A stretch of 64,000 nucleotides of DNA from Pedobacter polaris (GCF_005116505.1 NZ_SWBR01000001.1:496001-560000); one strand, 5' to 3'. Positions 35,543 to 45,233 are shown, counted from the stretch's first letter. The notes: generated from the sequence alone by a model not told the origin. Translations and numbers: made by a program.

Positions 35543-35611
35543 AAGGATAAAAGAGCAAAGACTAGGTATTCAATCACAAGTTTAATCATTTCTCCTTGCT
35601 CTTTTATCCTT
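35543..35611. terminator. Long inverted repeat between convergent lrp-type and tex genes
   Basis: A perfect 16-bp inverted repeat (AAGGATAAAAGAGCAA at 35543-35558 with 35596-35611) with a 37-nt loop lies between two convergent genes, a likely bidirectional terminator. A similar string (AAGAACAAGGAGCAAAGA) is near 60904. Confidence 0.65.
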
Positions 35612-35615
35612 ACTC

Positions 35616-37916
35616 CTATTTAAACAGCCCCTTCAATTTTGCTAATTTCTCTTGCAAATCGCCATCAGCTTCCTTTTTAGGCTGCTGCTGAGGTTTTGAA
35701 ACAAAATTCTTTGCTCCTTGTTCCTTATTCTTTACTCCATTATCTTTCTGCTCGTATTGCTTTGGTCTTTCAGCTTTAGGTTTTGGGCTTTCTTCAGTCT
35801 TCATTGACAACGAAATCCTCTTTCTAGCTATATCAATATCAACCACGGTAACTTCAACAACTTGACTTACTTTAACCACATCATTCGGGTTTGCCACAAA
35901 ACGATTAGCCAACTGACTGGTATGCACTAAACCATCTTGATGAACACCGATATCTACAAAAGCACCAAAATTGGTAATGTTGGTTACGATACCCGATAAC
36001 TTCATTCCACTTTTTAAATCTTCTATTGAATTTACACCATCAGCAAAACTGAAAGCTTCAAATTGCTCACGAGGATCTCGACCTGGTTTAGCCAATTCTT
36101 TTACAATATCTGTTAAGGTTGGCAATCCTACAGCAGTGCTTACATATCTTTGTAAATTGATTTGTTTTTGCAGGTTAATATCTTTAATTAGGTCATCAAC
36201 TGTACAACCTAAATCCTTTGCCATCTGATTAACCAAATCATAACGCTCTGGATGCACCCCACTACTATCTAATACTTGTTTAGCATCGCGAATGCGTAAA
36301 AATCCCGCAGCTTGCTCAAAAGCTTTATCGCCTAAGCGAGGAACCTTCTTTAAACTCTCTCTATTTTTAAAAGCACCATTTGTATTGCGATAATTTACAA
36401 TGTTTTGCGCTAGCGTATCACCTAAACCAGAAACATAGGCTAACACTTGTTTAGATGCTGTATTTAATTCAACCCCAACTGCATTTACACAGCTCATTAC
36501 CGTATCATCTAAACTTTTTTGCAACTTATTTTGATCAACATCATGCTGATATTGACCAACACCAATAGATTTTGGATCAATTTTAACCAATTCTGCTAAT
36601 GGATCCATTAACCTGCGACCAATTGAAACAGCACCACGAACTGTAATATCTTGGGTTGGGAATTCTTCTCTAGCCAATGGTGATGCTGAATATATTGATG
36701 CGCCACTTTCGTTTACCATCACAACTACAACATCAGGAATTTTCAATCCACGAACAAAAGTTTCTGTTTCTCTACCTGCTGTTCCGTTGCCAATAGCGAT
36801 GGCTTCTACTTCGTGTTTTTCACAAAGCTGAGTTAACTGCCAAGCCGCGTCTTTCAAATTTCCTTGCCCAGTGTGGGGATAGATAGTGGTGTTAACCAAT
36901 AACTGTCCTTGTTTATCTAAGCATACCACTTTACAACCTGTTCTAAAGCCTGGATCAATTGCCAATACATTTTTTTGCCCCATTGGAGCAGCTAGTAACA
37001 ATTGACGGGCATTTTCTGCAAAAACCTTGATTGCTTCTTCGTCGGCCTTTTGCTTAATTGTAGCTCTCAATTCTGTTTCCATCGCAGGACGAAGCAATCT
37101 TTTATAACCATCAGTTAATGCCAATTGAACTTGATCTGCAGCTGCATTTCTTCCAGTTATAAATTGATTCTCTAATAATTCTATGGCTGGCTCATCTGTT
37201 GGAAGGACATTTAATTTCAGAAACCCTTCTTGCTCGCCCCTTAACATTGCCAAAACACGATGAGAAGGTGCAGATTTAGCGCTTTCTTCCCACTCAAAGT
37301 AATCTTTATATTTAATACCTACTTCTTCTTTTCCTTTTACTAAAACCGTTTTGTAGGTTGCTTTTTGTATAAAATGATTCCGCATTTTAGTTCTGGCTTC
37401 TGCATTTTCACTAACCATTTCAGCAATGATATCTCTTGCGCCAGCTAATGCTTCTTCTTGGTTGGCTACTCCTTTCTTATCGTTGATATAAGCTGCCGCT
37501 TCTTGCGCTGGGTCAATTCTACTTTGAGATAAAATACGCAATGCCAAAGGCTCTAATCCTTTTTCTTTGGCTACCGAAGCCCTAGTTTTACGTTTAGGTT
37601 TATAGGGTAAATAAATATCTTCTAAAGCGGTTATAGTTTTGGCTTCATTTATCTGCTTTTCTAAAGCTGGTGTTAATTTTTCAAGCTCTGTAAGTGATTT
37701 TAAAATCGCTTCACGGCGTTTGTCTAGCTCACGTAGTTGTTGTGCTAAATCTCTTATGGCCGCAACTTGTACTTCATCTAAACTACCAGTTACTTCTTTA
37801 CGGTAACGGGAAATGAATGGAACTGTCGCACCTTCATCTAATAAAGATAGTGTTGCACTAACTTGTTTAATTGAAATATTTAATGTGCTTGCTATGCTTT
37901 GAAAATGTATATTCAT
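35616..37916 (-). CDS. tex: Tex-type RNA-binding transcription accessory protein
   Basis: The 766-residue Tex protein has the helical N-terminal region (VPFISRYRKEVTGSLDEV), the YqgF/RNase H-like domain (LAIDPGFRTGCK, about residue 322), helix-hairpin-helix segments (FKNRESLKKVPRLGDKAFEQAAGFLRI) and a C-terminal S1 domain (LSGIVTNITNFGAFVDIGVHQDGLVHTS, about 642-670). The Lys/Gln-rich tail is variable. It binds RNA and influences transcription and stress survival in other bacteria. Confidence 0.95.
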   Translation of the reverse strand: MNIHFQSIASTLNISIKQVSATLSLLDEGATVPFISRYRKEVTGSLDEVQVAAIRDLAQQLRELDKRREAILKSLTELEKLTPALEKQINEAKTITALEDIYLPYKPKRKTRASVAKEKGLEPLALRILSQSRIDPAQEAAAYINDKKGVANQEEALAGARDIIAEMVSENAEARTKMRNHFIQKATYKTVLVKGKEEVGIKYKDYFEWEESAKSAPSHRVLAMLRGEQEGFLKLNVLPTDEPAIELLENQFITGRNAAADQVQLALTDGYKRLLRPAMETELRATIKQKADEEAIKVFAENARQLLLAAPMGQKNVLAIDPGFRTGCKVVCLDKQGQLLVNTTIYPHTGQGNLKDAAWQLTQLCEKHEVEAIAIGNGTAGRETETFVRGLKIPDVVVVMVNESGASIYSASPLAREEFPTQDITVRGAVSIGRRLMDPLAELVKIDPKSIGVGQYQHDVDQNKLQKSLDDTVMSCVNAVGVELNTASKQVLAYVSGLGDTLAQNIVNYRNTNGAFKNRESLKKVPRLGDKAFEQAAGFLRIRDAKQVLDSSGVHPERYDLVNQMAKDLGCTVDDLIKDINLQKQINLQRYVSTAVGLPTLTDIVKELAKPGRDPREQFEAFSFADGVNSIEDLKSGMKLSGIVTNITNFGAFVDIGVHQDGLVHTSQLANRFVANPNDVVKVSQVVEVTVVDIDIARKRISLSMKTEESPKPKAERPKQYEQKDNGVKNKEQGAKNFVSKPQQQPKKEADGDLQEKLAKLKGLFK

Positions 37917-38020
37917 ATTTAGTTTTAGAGGGGGCTAATTTAGGGAGATGATTACACAGATTAAAATGATTTCATAGATTAAATTTAACCACATAGAAAC
38001 ATAGTTAAAATAGATAAATC

Positions 38021-38323
38021 CTATACTTTTCGTTTAAATACTGTTATTTCTCCATCAAACTCTAATAATAATATATTATCACCTTTAAATTTATATTTAG
38101 TCTTCTGTACCTGAGGATTTGAGGGTTGATCTGAAAATATAACATCATCAATTAACTGATATACCATATTTATAATTTGCACATTCTCATTCTCAAATAT
38201 CTTATAGATAAGCTTTCCACCCTCTGTAAATTCCATCAAAACATTCCCTATATTAATTCTAGTAGGCTCATCCACTAAATCACTTTTCCAAACACCGATT
38301 ATTCTTTTATCCATTTTTGTCAT
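38021..38323 (-). CDS. Small lipocalin-like protein of unknown function
   Basis: The 100-residue protein lacks a signal peptide. It begins IIGVWKSDLVDE and has a series of beta strands (GNVLMEFTEGGKLIYKIFE, NMVYQLIDDVIFSD, TKYKFKGDNILLLEFDGEITVFKRK), the order found in small lipocalin-like/calycin domains. The family is not firmly recognised. Confidence 0.65.
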   Translation of the reverse strand: MTKMDKRIIGVWKSDLVDEPTRINIGNVLMEFTEGGKLIYKIFENENVQIINMVYQLIDDVIFSDQPSNPQVQKTKYKFKGDNILLLEFDGEITVFKRKV

Positions 38324-38664
38324 ATATGATGATTGAAATTAATTATTAAAACTGATATTTTAATAGTTGTTAAAGTCTTGGTTCTCTAAACCCGATTGAA
38401 ACGGAAAGCCCACAGCGTAGCGAAGACTTGAAGTAAAAAGCAGGACTACCCAGACCGATAGAATACTAGTTTTGCTTTCTTAAATCTCTTCTCAAAAATT
38501 ATAATCTGTTGTCATCCTGAACTTGTCGAAGGATTTAAACCATAGTCTTCGACAAGCTCAGACTGACATATTTATTAAGTAGTTTCTGAAAATTACTTTG
38601 CCTTAAATCACCCTTTTTAAAACATTTTCTATTAATTTCGACTTATTATAAAAACTAAAAAATC
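38324..38664. other. 341-bp intergenic region with dispersed repeats
   Basis: It holds a CTCTAAACCCGATTG/GGAAAGCCC repeat (about 38377-38412) that matches, in inverted orientation, sequence at 60850-60880, an AAAAGCAGGACTACC segment (about 38437), and a full palindromic TGTCATCCTGA element (38510-38568). The ybaB promoter should lie in the last 60 bp. Confidence 0.5.
38510..38568. repeat. Full palindromic TGTCATCCTGA element
   Basis: TGTCATCCTGAACTTGTCGA on the left faces TCGACAAGCTCAGACTGACA on the right, the clearest full copy of this repeat family in the window. Confidence 0.7.
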
Positions 38665-38970
38665 ATGTTCGATAAATTAATGGCTGCCCAACAACAGGCA
38701 GAAGAAATTAAAAAACGATTAGATACAGTTTCTGTATTTGGGGAAGTAGAAGGCGGGGCAATTAAAGTAACCGCTACTGCGAATAAGGCAATTACCGCAG
38801 TAGAAATTAAGGAAGATTTTTTTGCTGGTGCAGATAGAGAAGAATTAGAAGAGTTGCTATTAACAGCCGTAAATAAGGCTTTAGCACAAGCAGACGAAGT
38901 TAGTGCTGTAGAAATGCAAGCGGCTACAAAAAATATGCTTGGCGGCCTAGGCGGCATGTTCGGTGGTTAA
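38665..38970 (+). CDS. YbaB/EbfC nucleoid-associated protein
   Basis: The 101-residue protein is a YbaB/EbfC-family dimeric DNA-binding protein. It has the N-terminal helix with KLMAAQQQAEEIKKRL, the beta hairpin FGEVEGGAIKVTATANKAITAVEI, a C-terminal helix (DREELEELLLTAVNKAL) and a Gly-rich tail GGLGGMFGG. Members bind DNA without strong specificity and often sit beside recR/dnaX, which is not the case here. It is followed 30 nt later by a metallo-hydrolase gene. Confidence 0.93.
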   Translation: MFDKLMAAQQQAEEIKKRLDTVSVFGEVEGGAIKVTATANKAITAVEIKEDFFAGADREELEELLLTAVNKALAQADEVSAVEMQAATKNMLGGLGGMFGG

Positions 38971-39000
38971 ATTAGTTCTGTCTAAATACTTTATACTCTT

Positions 39001-39678
39001 ATGAAATATACCTACTACGGTCAATCTTGCTTCTTGTTAGAAACTGAGGATAAAAAATTTCTATTCGATCCTTTCATTTCTCAAAATCCTTTGGCTGCGG
39101 CTATTGATACCACTAAAATTGAAGCCGATTACATTTTGGTAAGCCATGCACACGGCGATCATGTTGGAGACTTAATTGCTTTGGCTAAACAAACAAATGC
39201 TACTGTGATTGCCATACCCGAAATTATCGGTTGGGTAATGAAACAAGGGATTGAGAATGTACATCCAATGAATTTTGGGAAACATACGTTTGATTTTGGA
39301 GTGGTGCGTATGGTTTGGGCTACACATTCTGCCGGTTTACCCGATGGGAGTTATGGTGGAAATCCTGCTGGATTTGTATTGGAACTAGATGGAAAACAAA
39401 TTTATTTTGCGGGGGATACAGGCTTAACTGTTGAAATGAAGTTATTGCCAGAGCTTTATAAATTAGATTATGCCATTTTACCTATAGGAGGGAATTACAC
39501 AATGGATGTAGATGATGCAGTAATTGCAGCAAAATATATCAATTGCGATAAAATTATAGGCGTTCATTACAATACATTTCCAGTGATAGAAATAGATGAA
39601 CATGTAGCTGTAGAAAGTTTTAAGAGAGCTCAAAAAACCTTGTTTTTACCAGCTATTGGAGAAACAATGGACTTATAA
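39001..39678 (+). CDS. Metallo-beta-lactamase-fold hydrolase (UPF0173-type)
   Basis: The 225-residue protein resembles UPF0173 metal-dependent hydrolases. The motif SHAHGDHVGD (about 48-57) gives the HxHxDH metal site; other ligands are WATHSAG (about 104), FAGDTGLT (about 139) and GVHYNTFPVIE (about 192). The substrate is unknown. It is likely cotranscribed with ybaB and ends at a terminator. Confidence 0.93.
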   Translation: MKYTYYGQSCFLLETEDKKFLFDPFISQNPLAAAIDTTKIEADYILVSHAHGDHVGDLIALAKQTNATVIAIPEIIGWVMKQGIENVHPMNFGKHTFDFGVVRMVWATHSAGLPDGSYGGNPAGFVLELDGKQIYFAGDTGLTVEMKLLPELYKLDYAILPIGGNYTMDVDDAVIAAKYINCDKIIGVHYNTFPVIEIDEHVAVESFKRAQKTLFLPAIGETMDL

Positions 39679-39712
39679 AAAAATCCCTCTCAATTGCTCG
39701 AGAGGGATTTTT
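39679..39712. terminator. Terminator after the hydrolase gene
   Basis: AAAAATCCCTCTC (39679-39691) pairs with GAGAGGGATTTTT (39700-39712). The A- and T-runs allow function on both strands, serving also the convergent gene. Confidence 0.92.
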
Positions 39713-39746
39713 ACTTTAAACTTAATTTAACTAAACTAGTTATGAC

Positions 39747-40151
39747 TTAGTTTTTCTTTGTTGGTGCAGCTTTATTTGCTTTGTAACGCATATCTGCAGT
39801 GCCGTCTTTTTTTTTAGGTCCAGCTACTACAATTTTAGCTTCTTTGTTTACTTTATAACGCATATCAGCAGTACCATCTTTTTTCGTTGGTGTAGCTACT
39901 GTTACTACCTTTTTAGTTTCTTTCTTCAGTGCTACAGGAGCAGTTGTTTTTACAACAGCTACTTTAGTTTCAGTTTTCTTAACTGCAACTGGGGCTGTAG
40001 CCTTTACAGTAGCAACTTTGGTTTCTACTTTTTTAACTGATGGTGGTGGTGTTACTTTTACAGTTACCGATTTTTGTGGAGCTGCTGTTTGAGCGAAAGT
40101 GCTGCTCATTCCTAATACAGCAATGGCGATTAGACTTACTAATTTTTTCAT
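39747..40151 (-). CDS. Secreted Lys/Val/Thr-rich repeat protein (KKDGTADMRYK motif)
   Basis: The 134-residue protein has a signal peptide (cleaved near TFAQTA). A low-complexity region follows (repeats of VKKTETKVAVVKTTAPVAVK type). Two copies of TKKDGTADMRYKxNKEA-like sequence come next, the last ending APTKKN. The short DGTADMRYK motif recurs in many small bacteroidal exported proteins by my recollection; function is unknown. It is monocistronic. Confidence 0.75.
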   Translation of the reverse strand: MKKLVSLIAIAVLGMSSTFAQTAAPQKSVTVKVTPPPSVKKVETKVATVKATAPVAVKKTETKVAVVKTTAPVALKKETKKVVTVATPTKKDGTADMRYKVNKEAKIVVAGPKKKDGTADMRYKANKAAPTKKN

Positions 40152-40223
40152 GGTTTTTTGTTTTTCTTTATAGATGTAAAATTATTTCTTCGATATGAAG
40201 ATTAAATGAAGTTAATAAATTAT

Positions 40224-41090
40224 CTATTTCAATGCAAATCTTACTGGCACCGTATATTTCATATTCACTGGTTCTCCCAATTCTTTTGCCGGCAACCAGT
40301 TTGAACTATATTGTAAAACCCTAACAGCTTCTCTGCTTAAATCATTATCCGGACTTTCAATTACACTTATATCTTGTATTTTCCCAGTTTTTGTAACAAC
40401 AAAAGATAACCTAACTGTGCCCTGTACCGAATTTTTTTGTGCATTAACTGGATACCGAATTTCCTTTGCTAGAAATTGATAAAAAGCTTTCATCCCACCT
40501 GGGTAACTTGGGGGCTGTATTACATATAAGTTATTTACACTTTTACCTTGCTCATCAAAATATACACCATCTATAAGCTTTCCATTTTCATCATATTCCT
40601 CAGTAAGAGCAGGTTTTTTATCTCTATAGAACATTTTCCAATTGCCTGTTTTTTTTCCTTGGTTATAGGTGCCTTCCTTTTTTAAATTACCATCATCCCA
40701 ATAAGATTTATAATCGCTGTTTAACTTTCCCCATAAATAATTAACCTTTTCATACAGTTGTTTATTTGGGTAATAATAATTCCACTCTCCTGATTTGTAA
40801 CCTCTATTATAGTGCCCTTCTTCTTTTATATTGCCATTTTCATAAAAAGCATAAGCACCCTTTCTAATCTCTAACTTCTTATCTTCAAAGCTGATTTTTT
40901 CAATTAAAACATCTTTTCTATCGTATAATGTAATAACCCATAAACCTTCTTTTTCTTCGATTTTTTGTTTTAACCTAGAACGCAGTGGGTCTTTATTATA
41001 ACCAGGATTTGAATAGATTAAGGTTGTATCTTGCTGTGCAAAAACATAAGCAGATTGAAGAATCAATAATAACAATATAAACTTTTTCAT
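40224..41090 (-). CDS. Secreted MORN-repeat protein with TonB C-terminal domain
   Basis: The 288-residue protein has a signal peptide (cleaved near VFAQQ). Residues 70-190 carry MORN/YwqK-like repeats (GNIKEEGHYNRGYKSGEWNYYY, DGNLKKEGTYNQGKKTGNW, DENGKLIDGVYFDEQGK). Residues 200-288 are a TonB C-terminal fold (AKEIRYPVNAQKNSVQGTVRLSFVVTKTGKIQDISVIE). It has no inner-membrane anchor. It abuts polA with 9 bp between, so cotranscription is likely. Confidence 0.85.
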   Translation of the reverse strand: MKKFILLLLILQSAYVFAQQDTTLIYSNPGYNKDPLRSRLKQKIEEKEGLWVITLYDRKDVLIEKISFEDKKLEIRKGAYAFYENGNIKEEGHYNRGYKSGEWNYYYPNKQLYEKVNYLWGKLNSDYKSYWDDGNLKKEGTYNQGKKTGNWKMFYRDKKPALTEEYDENGKLIDGVYFDEQGKSVNNLYVIQPPSYPGGMKAFYQFLAKEIRYPVNAQKNSVQGTVRLSFVVTKTGKIQDISVIESPDNDLSREAVRVLQYSSNWLPAKELGEPVNMKYTVPVRFALK

Positions 41091-41099
41091 ACGATTGTA

Positions 41100-43904
41100 T
41101 TAATGTGCTGCCAACCAATTAACCCCTTCTCCAATTTCAATTTCAATTGGCACTTCTGTTTGAATAGCTGTTTTCATTCTATGGGTTATAATGGTTTTCA
41201 TTTGTTCAACCTCCGTTTTTAACACATCAAACACCAACTCATCATGCACCTGCATGGTCATTTTAGAGCCCAGATTTTGATCTTTCATGTCCTTATGGAT
41301 GTTGATCATGGCTATTTTAATTAAATCTGCTGCAGAGCCTTGTATTGGGGCATTAATTGCATTTCGTTCTGCATACCCTCTAACGGTTTGATTAGCTGAA
41401 TTGATATCTCTTAAATATCTTCTTCTTCCCATAATCGTTTCTACAAAACCATTTTCACGGGCAAAATTCATAGTATCGCTCATGTATCTTTTAATCCCTG
41501 GATATTGAGTAAAATATTGTTCGATAATTTCTGCCGCTTCTTTTCGAGGAATATTTAAGTTTTGAGATAAACCAAATGCAGATTGGCCATAAATAATTCC
41601 GAAATTTACTGCTTTAGCGTTTCTACGCTGAGTAGAATCCACCTCTTCAATTGCAATTCCATATACTTTTGCTGCAGTTGCCGTATGAATGTCGATGCCT
41701 TTGTTAAAAGCATCTAACATGTTTTCTTCCTTACTAATTTCTGCAATAATGCGAAGTTCTATTTGAGAATAATCCGCAGATAACAACACATGGTCTTCAT
41801 CTCTAGCAATAAAGGCCTTTCTTACTTCTCTTCCTCTTTCTGTACGAATTGGAATGTTTTGCAAGTTGGGATTATTAGAGCTTAATCTACCCGTTGCGGC
41901 AACTGCCTGATTAAAACTAGTATGTACCCTACCTGTTTTAGGGTTTACTAGTAGCGGCAAAGCATCAACATAGGTTGATTTTAATTTTTGCAATTGGCGG
42001 AAATCTAAAATATCTTTTACAATATCGCTTTTATGAGCTAATAAAGTTAGTACATCTTCTCCCGTTTGATACTGCCCAGTTTTTGTCTTTTTAGCTTTAG
42101 GGTCTAGTTTTAAATGGTCAAACAATACCTCACCCAATTGTTTTGGTGATGCTAGATTAAACTTTAACCCTGCTTTTTCATAAACACTTTGTTCGGCTTT
42201 GGTAATTTCTACTTGCAATTCTATTGAGTACGCATTTAACGTTTCAATATCGATCTTAACACCTTCTTTTTCAATATCAGCTAAAACGTAAATCAAAGGA
42301 TTTTCAATTTCCTCTGCCAATTTAGTAGCATTTCTTTCTTTTAGCATTGGCTCGAAAACATTGGCCAATTGCAAAGTAACATCTGCATCTTCTGCGGCAT
42401 AATCTACCACGTTTTCTACGGGTACATCTCTCATTGTACCCTGACCTTTTCCTTTTGCACCAATTAAAGTAGTAATGGAAATAGGTGTATAGCCCAAATA
42501 ATTTTCAGACAATACGTCCATGTTATGACGGGTATCTGGATCTATTAAATAATGAGCCAGCATCGTATCGAATAACTTTCCTTTAACCTGTACATCATAC
42601 CATTTAAGCACCAACATATCGTACTTAATATTTTGTCCTATTTTATCGATTTTATCATTTTCTAAAACAACTCTAAATTCATCTACAATGCCTTGAGCTA
42701 TTGTTCTATTTTCTGGAAGTGGAATATAATATCCCTCGCCAACTTTAATAGAGAAAGATAATCCTACCAAATCGGCTAAGTTAGCATCTGTTCCAGTTGT
42801 TTCAGTATCAAAAGAAACACTAGGTTGCTGCAAAAGCAAATCAATCAGTTCTTTTCTTTTTTCTAGTGTATCAATTAAAAAGTATTCGTGCGGAGTATTG
42901 CTAATATTCTTTGCATCAATTGGGGTATCGAAAAGTGAAGGTTGTTCTGAGAAATCTTTCCGTTTTACTACAACATTGTTTCCAAAAAGATCTTGCTGAG
43001 TTGAGCTTTTTGCATCATTCACACTAAATTCTTCTCCAAAAACCCTTTTCCCAATGGTTCTAAATTCTAATTCTGCAAATAAAGGTTCTAGCAATTCTCT
43101 ACTAGGTTCTTCTAAAATTAATTTTGTCTCATCAAATTCAACTGGTACATTTAATATAATAGTTGCCAGTTTTTTAGACACCAATCCTTGTTGTGCAAAA
43201 TTTTCTACGTTTTCTCTTTGTTTTCCTTTTAGTTCATGGCTATTGGCTATGATATTTTCCATGCTGCCATATTGTTTAATTAAGAGTTTTGCCGTTTTTT
43301 CTCCAATACCCGGTATACCTGGAATATTGTCTACCGCATCGCCCCATAGGCCTAAAATATCTATAACCTGTAATACATTTTCAATCTCCCATTTAGCTAA
43401 AACTTCTTTTACACCTAAAATCTCCATTTCATTACCCATACGAGCAGGTTTGTAAATAAAAATATTTTCAGATACTAGCTGGGCAAAATCTTTATCTGGT
43501 GTCATGCAGAAAACTTGGAAACCTTTTCTTTCTGCTTCCTTAGCCATTGTTCCGATAATGTCATCCGCTTCAAAGCCATCTACTGTAATTACCGGGATGT
43601 TAAAACCTTCTATCAATTTAAAAACATAGGGTAAAGCTTTAGATAAATCTTCGGGCATTGCCTCACGGTGCGCTTTGTAGGCTTCGAAATCTGTATGTCT
43701 TTCTGTGGGTGCTTCGGTATCAAAAACCACAGCAATATGGCTAGGTTTTTCCTTTTTTAATACTTCCATCAATGTGTTAGCGAAACCCATTACAGCTGAA
43801 GTATTTACACCTGTGGAGGTAAAACGAGGGTTTTTACTCAATGCAAAATGCGCTCTATAAATTAACGCCATCCCATCTAAAAGGAAAAGTTTTTTATTAT
43901 CCAT
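41100..43904 (-). CDS. polA: DNA polymerase I
   Basis: The 934-residue replication and repair polymerase has three domains. The 5'-3' exonuclease is at 1-290 (LFLLDGMALIYRAHF, VVFDTEAPTERH, DGFEADDIIGT, GDAVDNIPGIPGIGEKTA). The proofreading 3'-5' exonuclease has its residues intact (SFDTETTGTDAN, GQNIKYDMLVL, DYAAEDADVTL). The polymerase domain has LLSADYSQIELRIIAEIS, RRNAKAVNFGIIYGQSAFGL, and MQVHDELVFDV. It is therefore probably proofreading-proficient. Confidence 0.97.
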   Translation of the reverse strand: MDNKKLFLLDGMALIYRAHFALSKNPRFTSTGVNTSAVMGFANTLMEVLKKEKPSHIAVVFDTEAPTERHTDFEAYKAHREAMPEDLSKALPYVFKLIEGFNIPVITVDGFEADDIIGTMAKEAERKGFQVFCMTPDKDFAQLVSENIFIYKPARMGNEMEILGVKEVLAKWEIENVLQVIDILGLWGDAVDNIPGIPGIGEKTAKLLIKQYGSMENIIANSHELKGKQRENVENFAQQGLVSKKLATIILNVPVEFDETKLILEEPSRELLEPLFAELEFRTIGKRVFGEEFSVNDAKSSTQQDLFGNNVVVKRKDFSEQPSLFDTPIDAKNISNTPHEYFLIDTLEKRKELIDLLLQQPSVSFDTETTGTDANLADLVGLSFSIKVGEGYYIPLPENRTIAQGIVDEFRVVLENDKIDKIGQNIKYDMLVLKWYDVQVKGKLFDTMLAHYLIDPDTRHNMDVLSENYLGYTPISITTLIGAKGKGQGTMRDVPVENVVDYAAEDADVTLQLANVFEPMLKERNATKLAEEIENPLIYVLADIEKEGVKIDIETLNAYSIELQVEITKAEQSVYEKAGLKFNLASPKQLGEVLFDHLKLDPKAKKTKTGQYQTGEDVLTLLAHKSDIVKDILDFRQLQKLKSTYVDALPLLVNPKTGRVHTSFNQAVAATGRLSSNNPNLQNIPIRTERGREVRKAFIARDEDHVLLSADYSQIELRIIAEISKEENMLDAFNKGIDIHTATAAKVYGIAIEEVDSTQRRNAKAVNFGIIYGQSAFGLSQNLNIPRKEAAEIIEQYFTQYPGIKRYMSDTMNFARENGFVETIMGRRRYLRDINSANQTVRGYAERNAINAPIQGSAADLIKIAMINIHKDMKDQNLGSKMTMQVHDELVFDVLKTEVEQMKTIITHRMKTAIQTEVPIEIEIGEGVNWLAAH

Positions 43905-44042
43905 GATATTGTAAAGTTAAGAATAGCCAACAAATTTGATAATGGTATTTCTATTTATTTTTCTCCTATCTTTAAAACCTATCTTCGTTATTATTAGTAT
44001 ATTATAGGCAACATGACCAGAAAATTTACGTTATTTGTAGTA

Positions 44043-44714
44043 ATGAAAGCATTTAACATCTTCTTGTTCTTTATTCTTTTTACAGCTAAGCTTTTTGCAC
44101 AAGATGCAATTTTAATTAGCGAAGGAAACTTTGTAAGAGGTTTAATTAAAGGCACTAATTTTAGTTCTGTAGCCATAATGGATGAGGAACAAGGAATAAA
44201 GGAATATCAAGCAAAAGACATCCAATCTTTTGTATGGAATGGCGAAACCTACGCAAGTAAGCCAATTGTAGTAAAAAAGAAAATGGAGTTTAGATTCTTT
44301 AAAGTAATAGAAACAGGTATTGTAAACTTGTATTCTTATGGAGATAAAGGCATAATCGAACAAGCTCCGCAGCCTAGGGTAAAAGTTAGGCCATCTGTAG
44401 GAATTGGAATGGGAACAGGGGGTTTTGGCGGTGGCTTAGGAGGTGGGGTTTCAATTGGACTTGGCGGTGGCAGAAGAAGAGAAGAAGCAGTTTCTACTCC
44501 AGGGAAAATTAGTTATTTTATTGAAAGACCAGGAACAGGTCCCATTCAAGAAGTAAGGTTAAATGGTGCAAAGGTTTCAGATATAAGGGCAATATTACTT
44601 CAAAAGCTAACCAACGATGAGGATTTGGCAGAAAGCATTAAAGCCACTGAAAGTTTTGATGCAAAAAATTTAGCGGCTTATGTAAAAGCCTATAATTCTT
44701 CTGGAAAGAAGTAA
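44043..44714 (+). CDS. Secreted Gly-rich protein of unknown function
   Basis: The 223-residue product from the ATG at 44043 has a signal peptide (cleaved near KLFAQD; an earlier in-frame ATG at 44013 gives an N-terminus with less favourable signal shape). A beta-rich segment (ILISEGNFVRGLIKG, EYQAKDIQSFVW) is followed by a Gly-rich stretch (GIGMGTGGFGGGLGGGVSIG) and an alpha-helical C-terminus. The family is not recognised. Confidence 0.75.
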   Translation: MKAFNIFLFFILFTAKLFAQDAILISEGNFVRGLIKGTNFSSVAIMDEEQGIKEYQAKDIQSFVWNGETYASKPIVVKKKMEFRFFKVIETGIVNLYSYGDKGIIEQAPQPRVKVRPSVGIGMGTGGFGGGLGGGVSIGLGGGRRREEAVSTPGKISYFIERPGTGPIQEVRLNGAKVSDIRAILLQKLTNDEDLAESIKATESFDAKNLAAYVKAYNSSGKK

Positions 44715-44817
44715 TTAAGCCTGAGTCATCAGTCTTGAGTACAGGGCGTATTAAGTTCTCTGAATTTACCCATAAACTAACATATAGGGTTATCCCTAAA
44801 GACTCAATACTTTTGGC

Positions 44818-45168
44818 TTAAGACTTACAACTACCTAACTCATCCCAAAACTCAACTGCTCTTCTGTAATGCGGAATAACAATGGATCCGCCAACTAAAT
44901 TGGCAATCATAAATACTTCATTTATTTCTGCATTGTTAACACCTTCATCATGGCATTTTTCAAGATGATATTTGATGCAATCATCACAACGCAAAACCAT
45001 AGATGCTACCAAACCTAGCATCTCTTTAGTTTTTACATTTAATGCACCATCTGCATAAGTAGTTGTATCAAGTGCAAAAAACCTTTTGATGTTTGTGTTC
45101 GCTGTCTCCATTATCCTACCGTTCATTTTTGTACGATAGTCATTAAATTCTTCTATAAGTTTTCCCAT
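44818..45168 (-). CDS. Carboxymuconolactone decarboxylase-family (AhpD-like) protein
   Basis: The 116-residue all-helical protein has the CxxC-x3-H motif RCDDCIKYHLEKCHDEGV (about residues 58-75), typical of AhpD-like peroxidase partners in the CMD family. It should be a cytosolic thiol-redox protein. No neighbouring ahpC is present, so the actual substrate is unclear. Confidence 0.93.
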   Translation of the reverse strand: MGKLIEEFNDYRTKMNGRIMETANTNIKRFFALDTTTYADGALNVKTKEMLGLVASMVLRCDDCIKYHLEKCHDEGVNNAEINEVFMIANLVGGSIVIPHYRRAVEFWDELGSCKS

Positions 45169-45233
45169 AATTTTAATTTACAATTTTAGATTTACGAATT
45201 ACAATTAGCCTTCTAATCAGCGGAATTTCGGCT

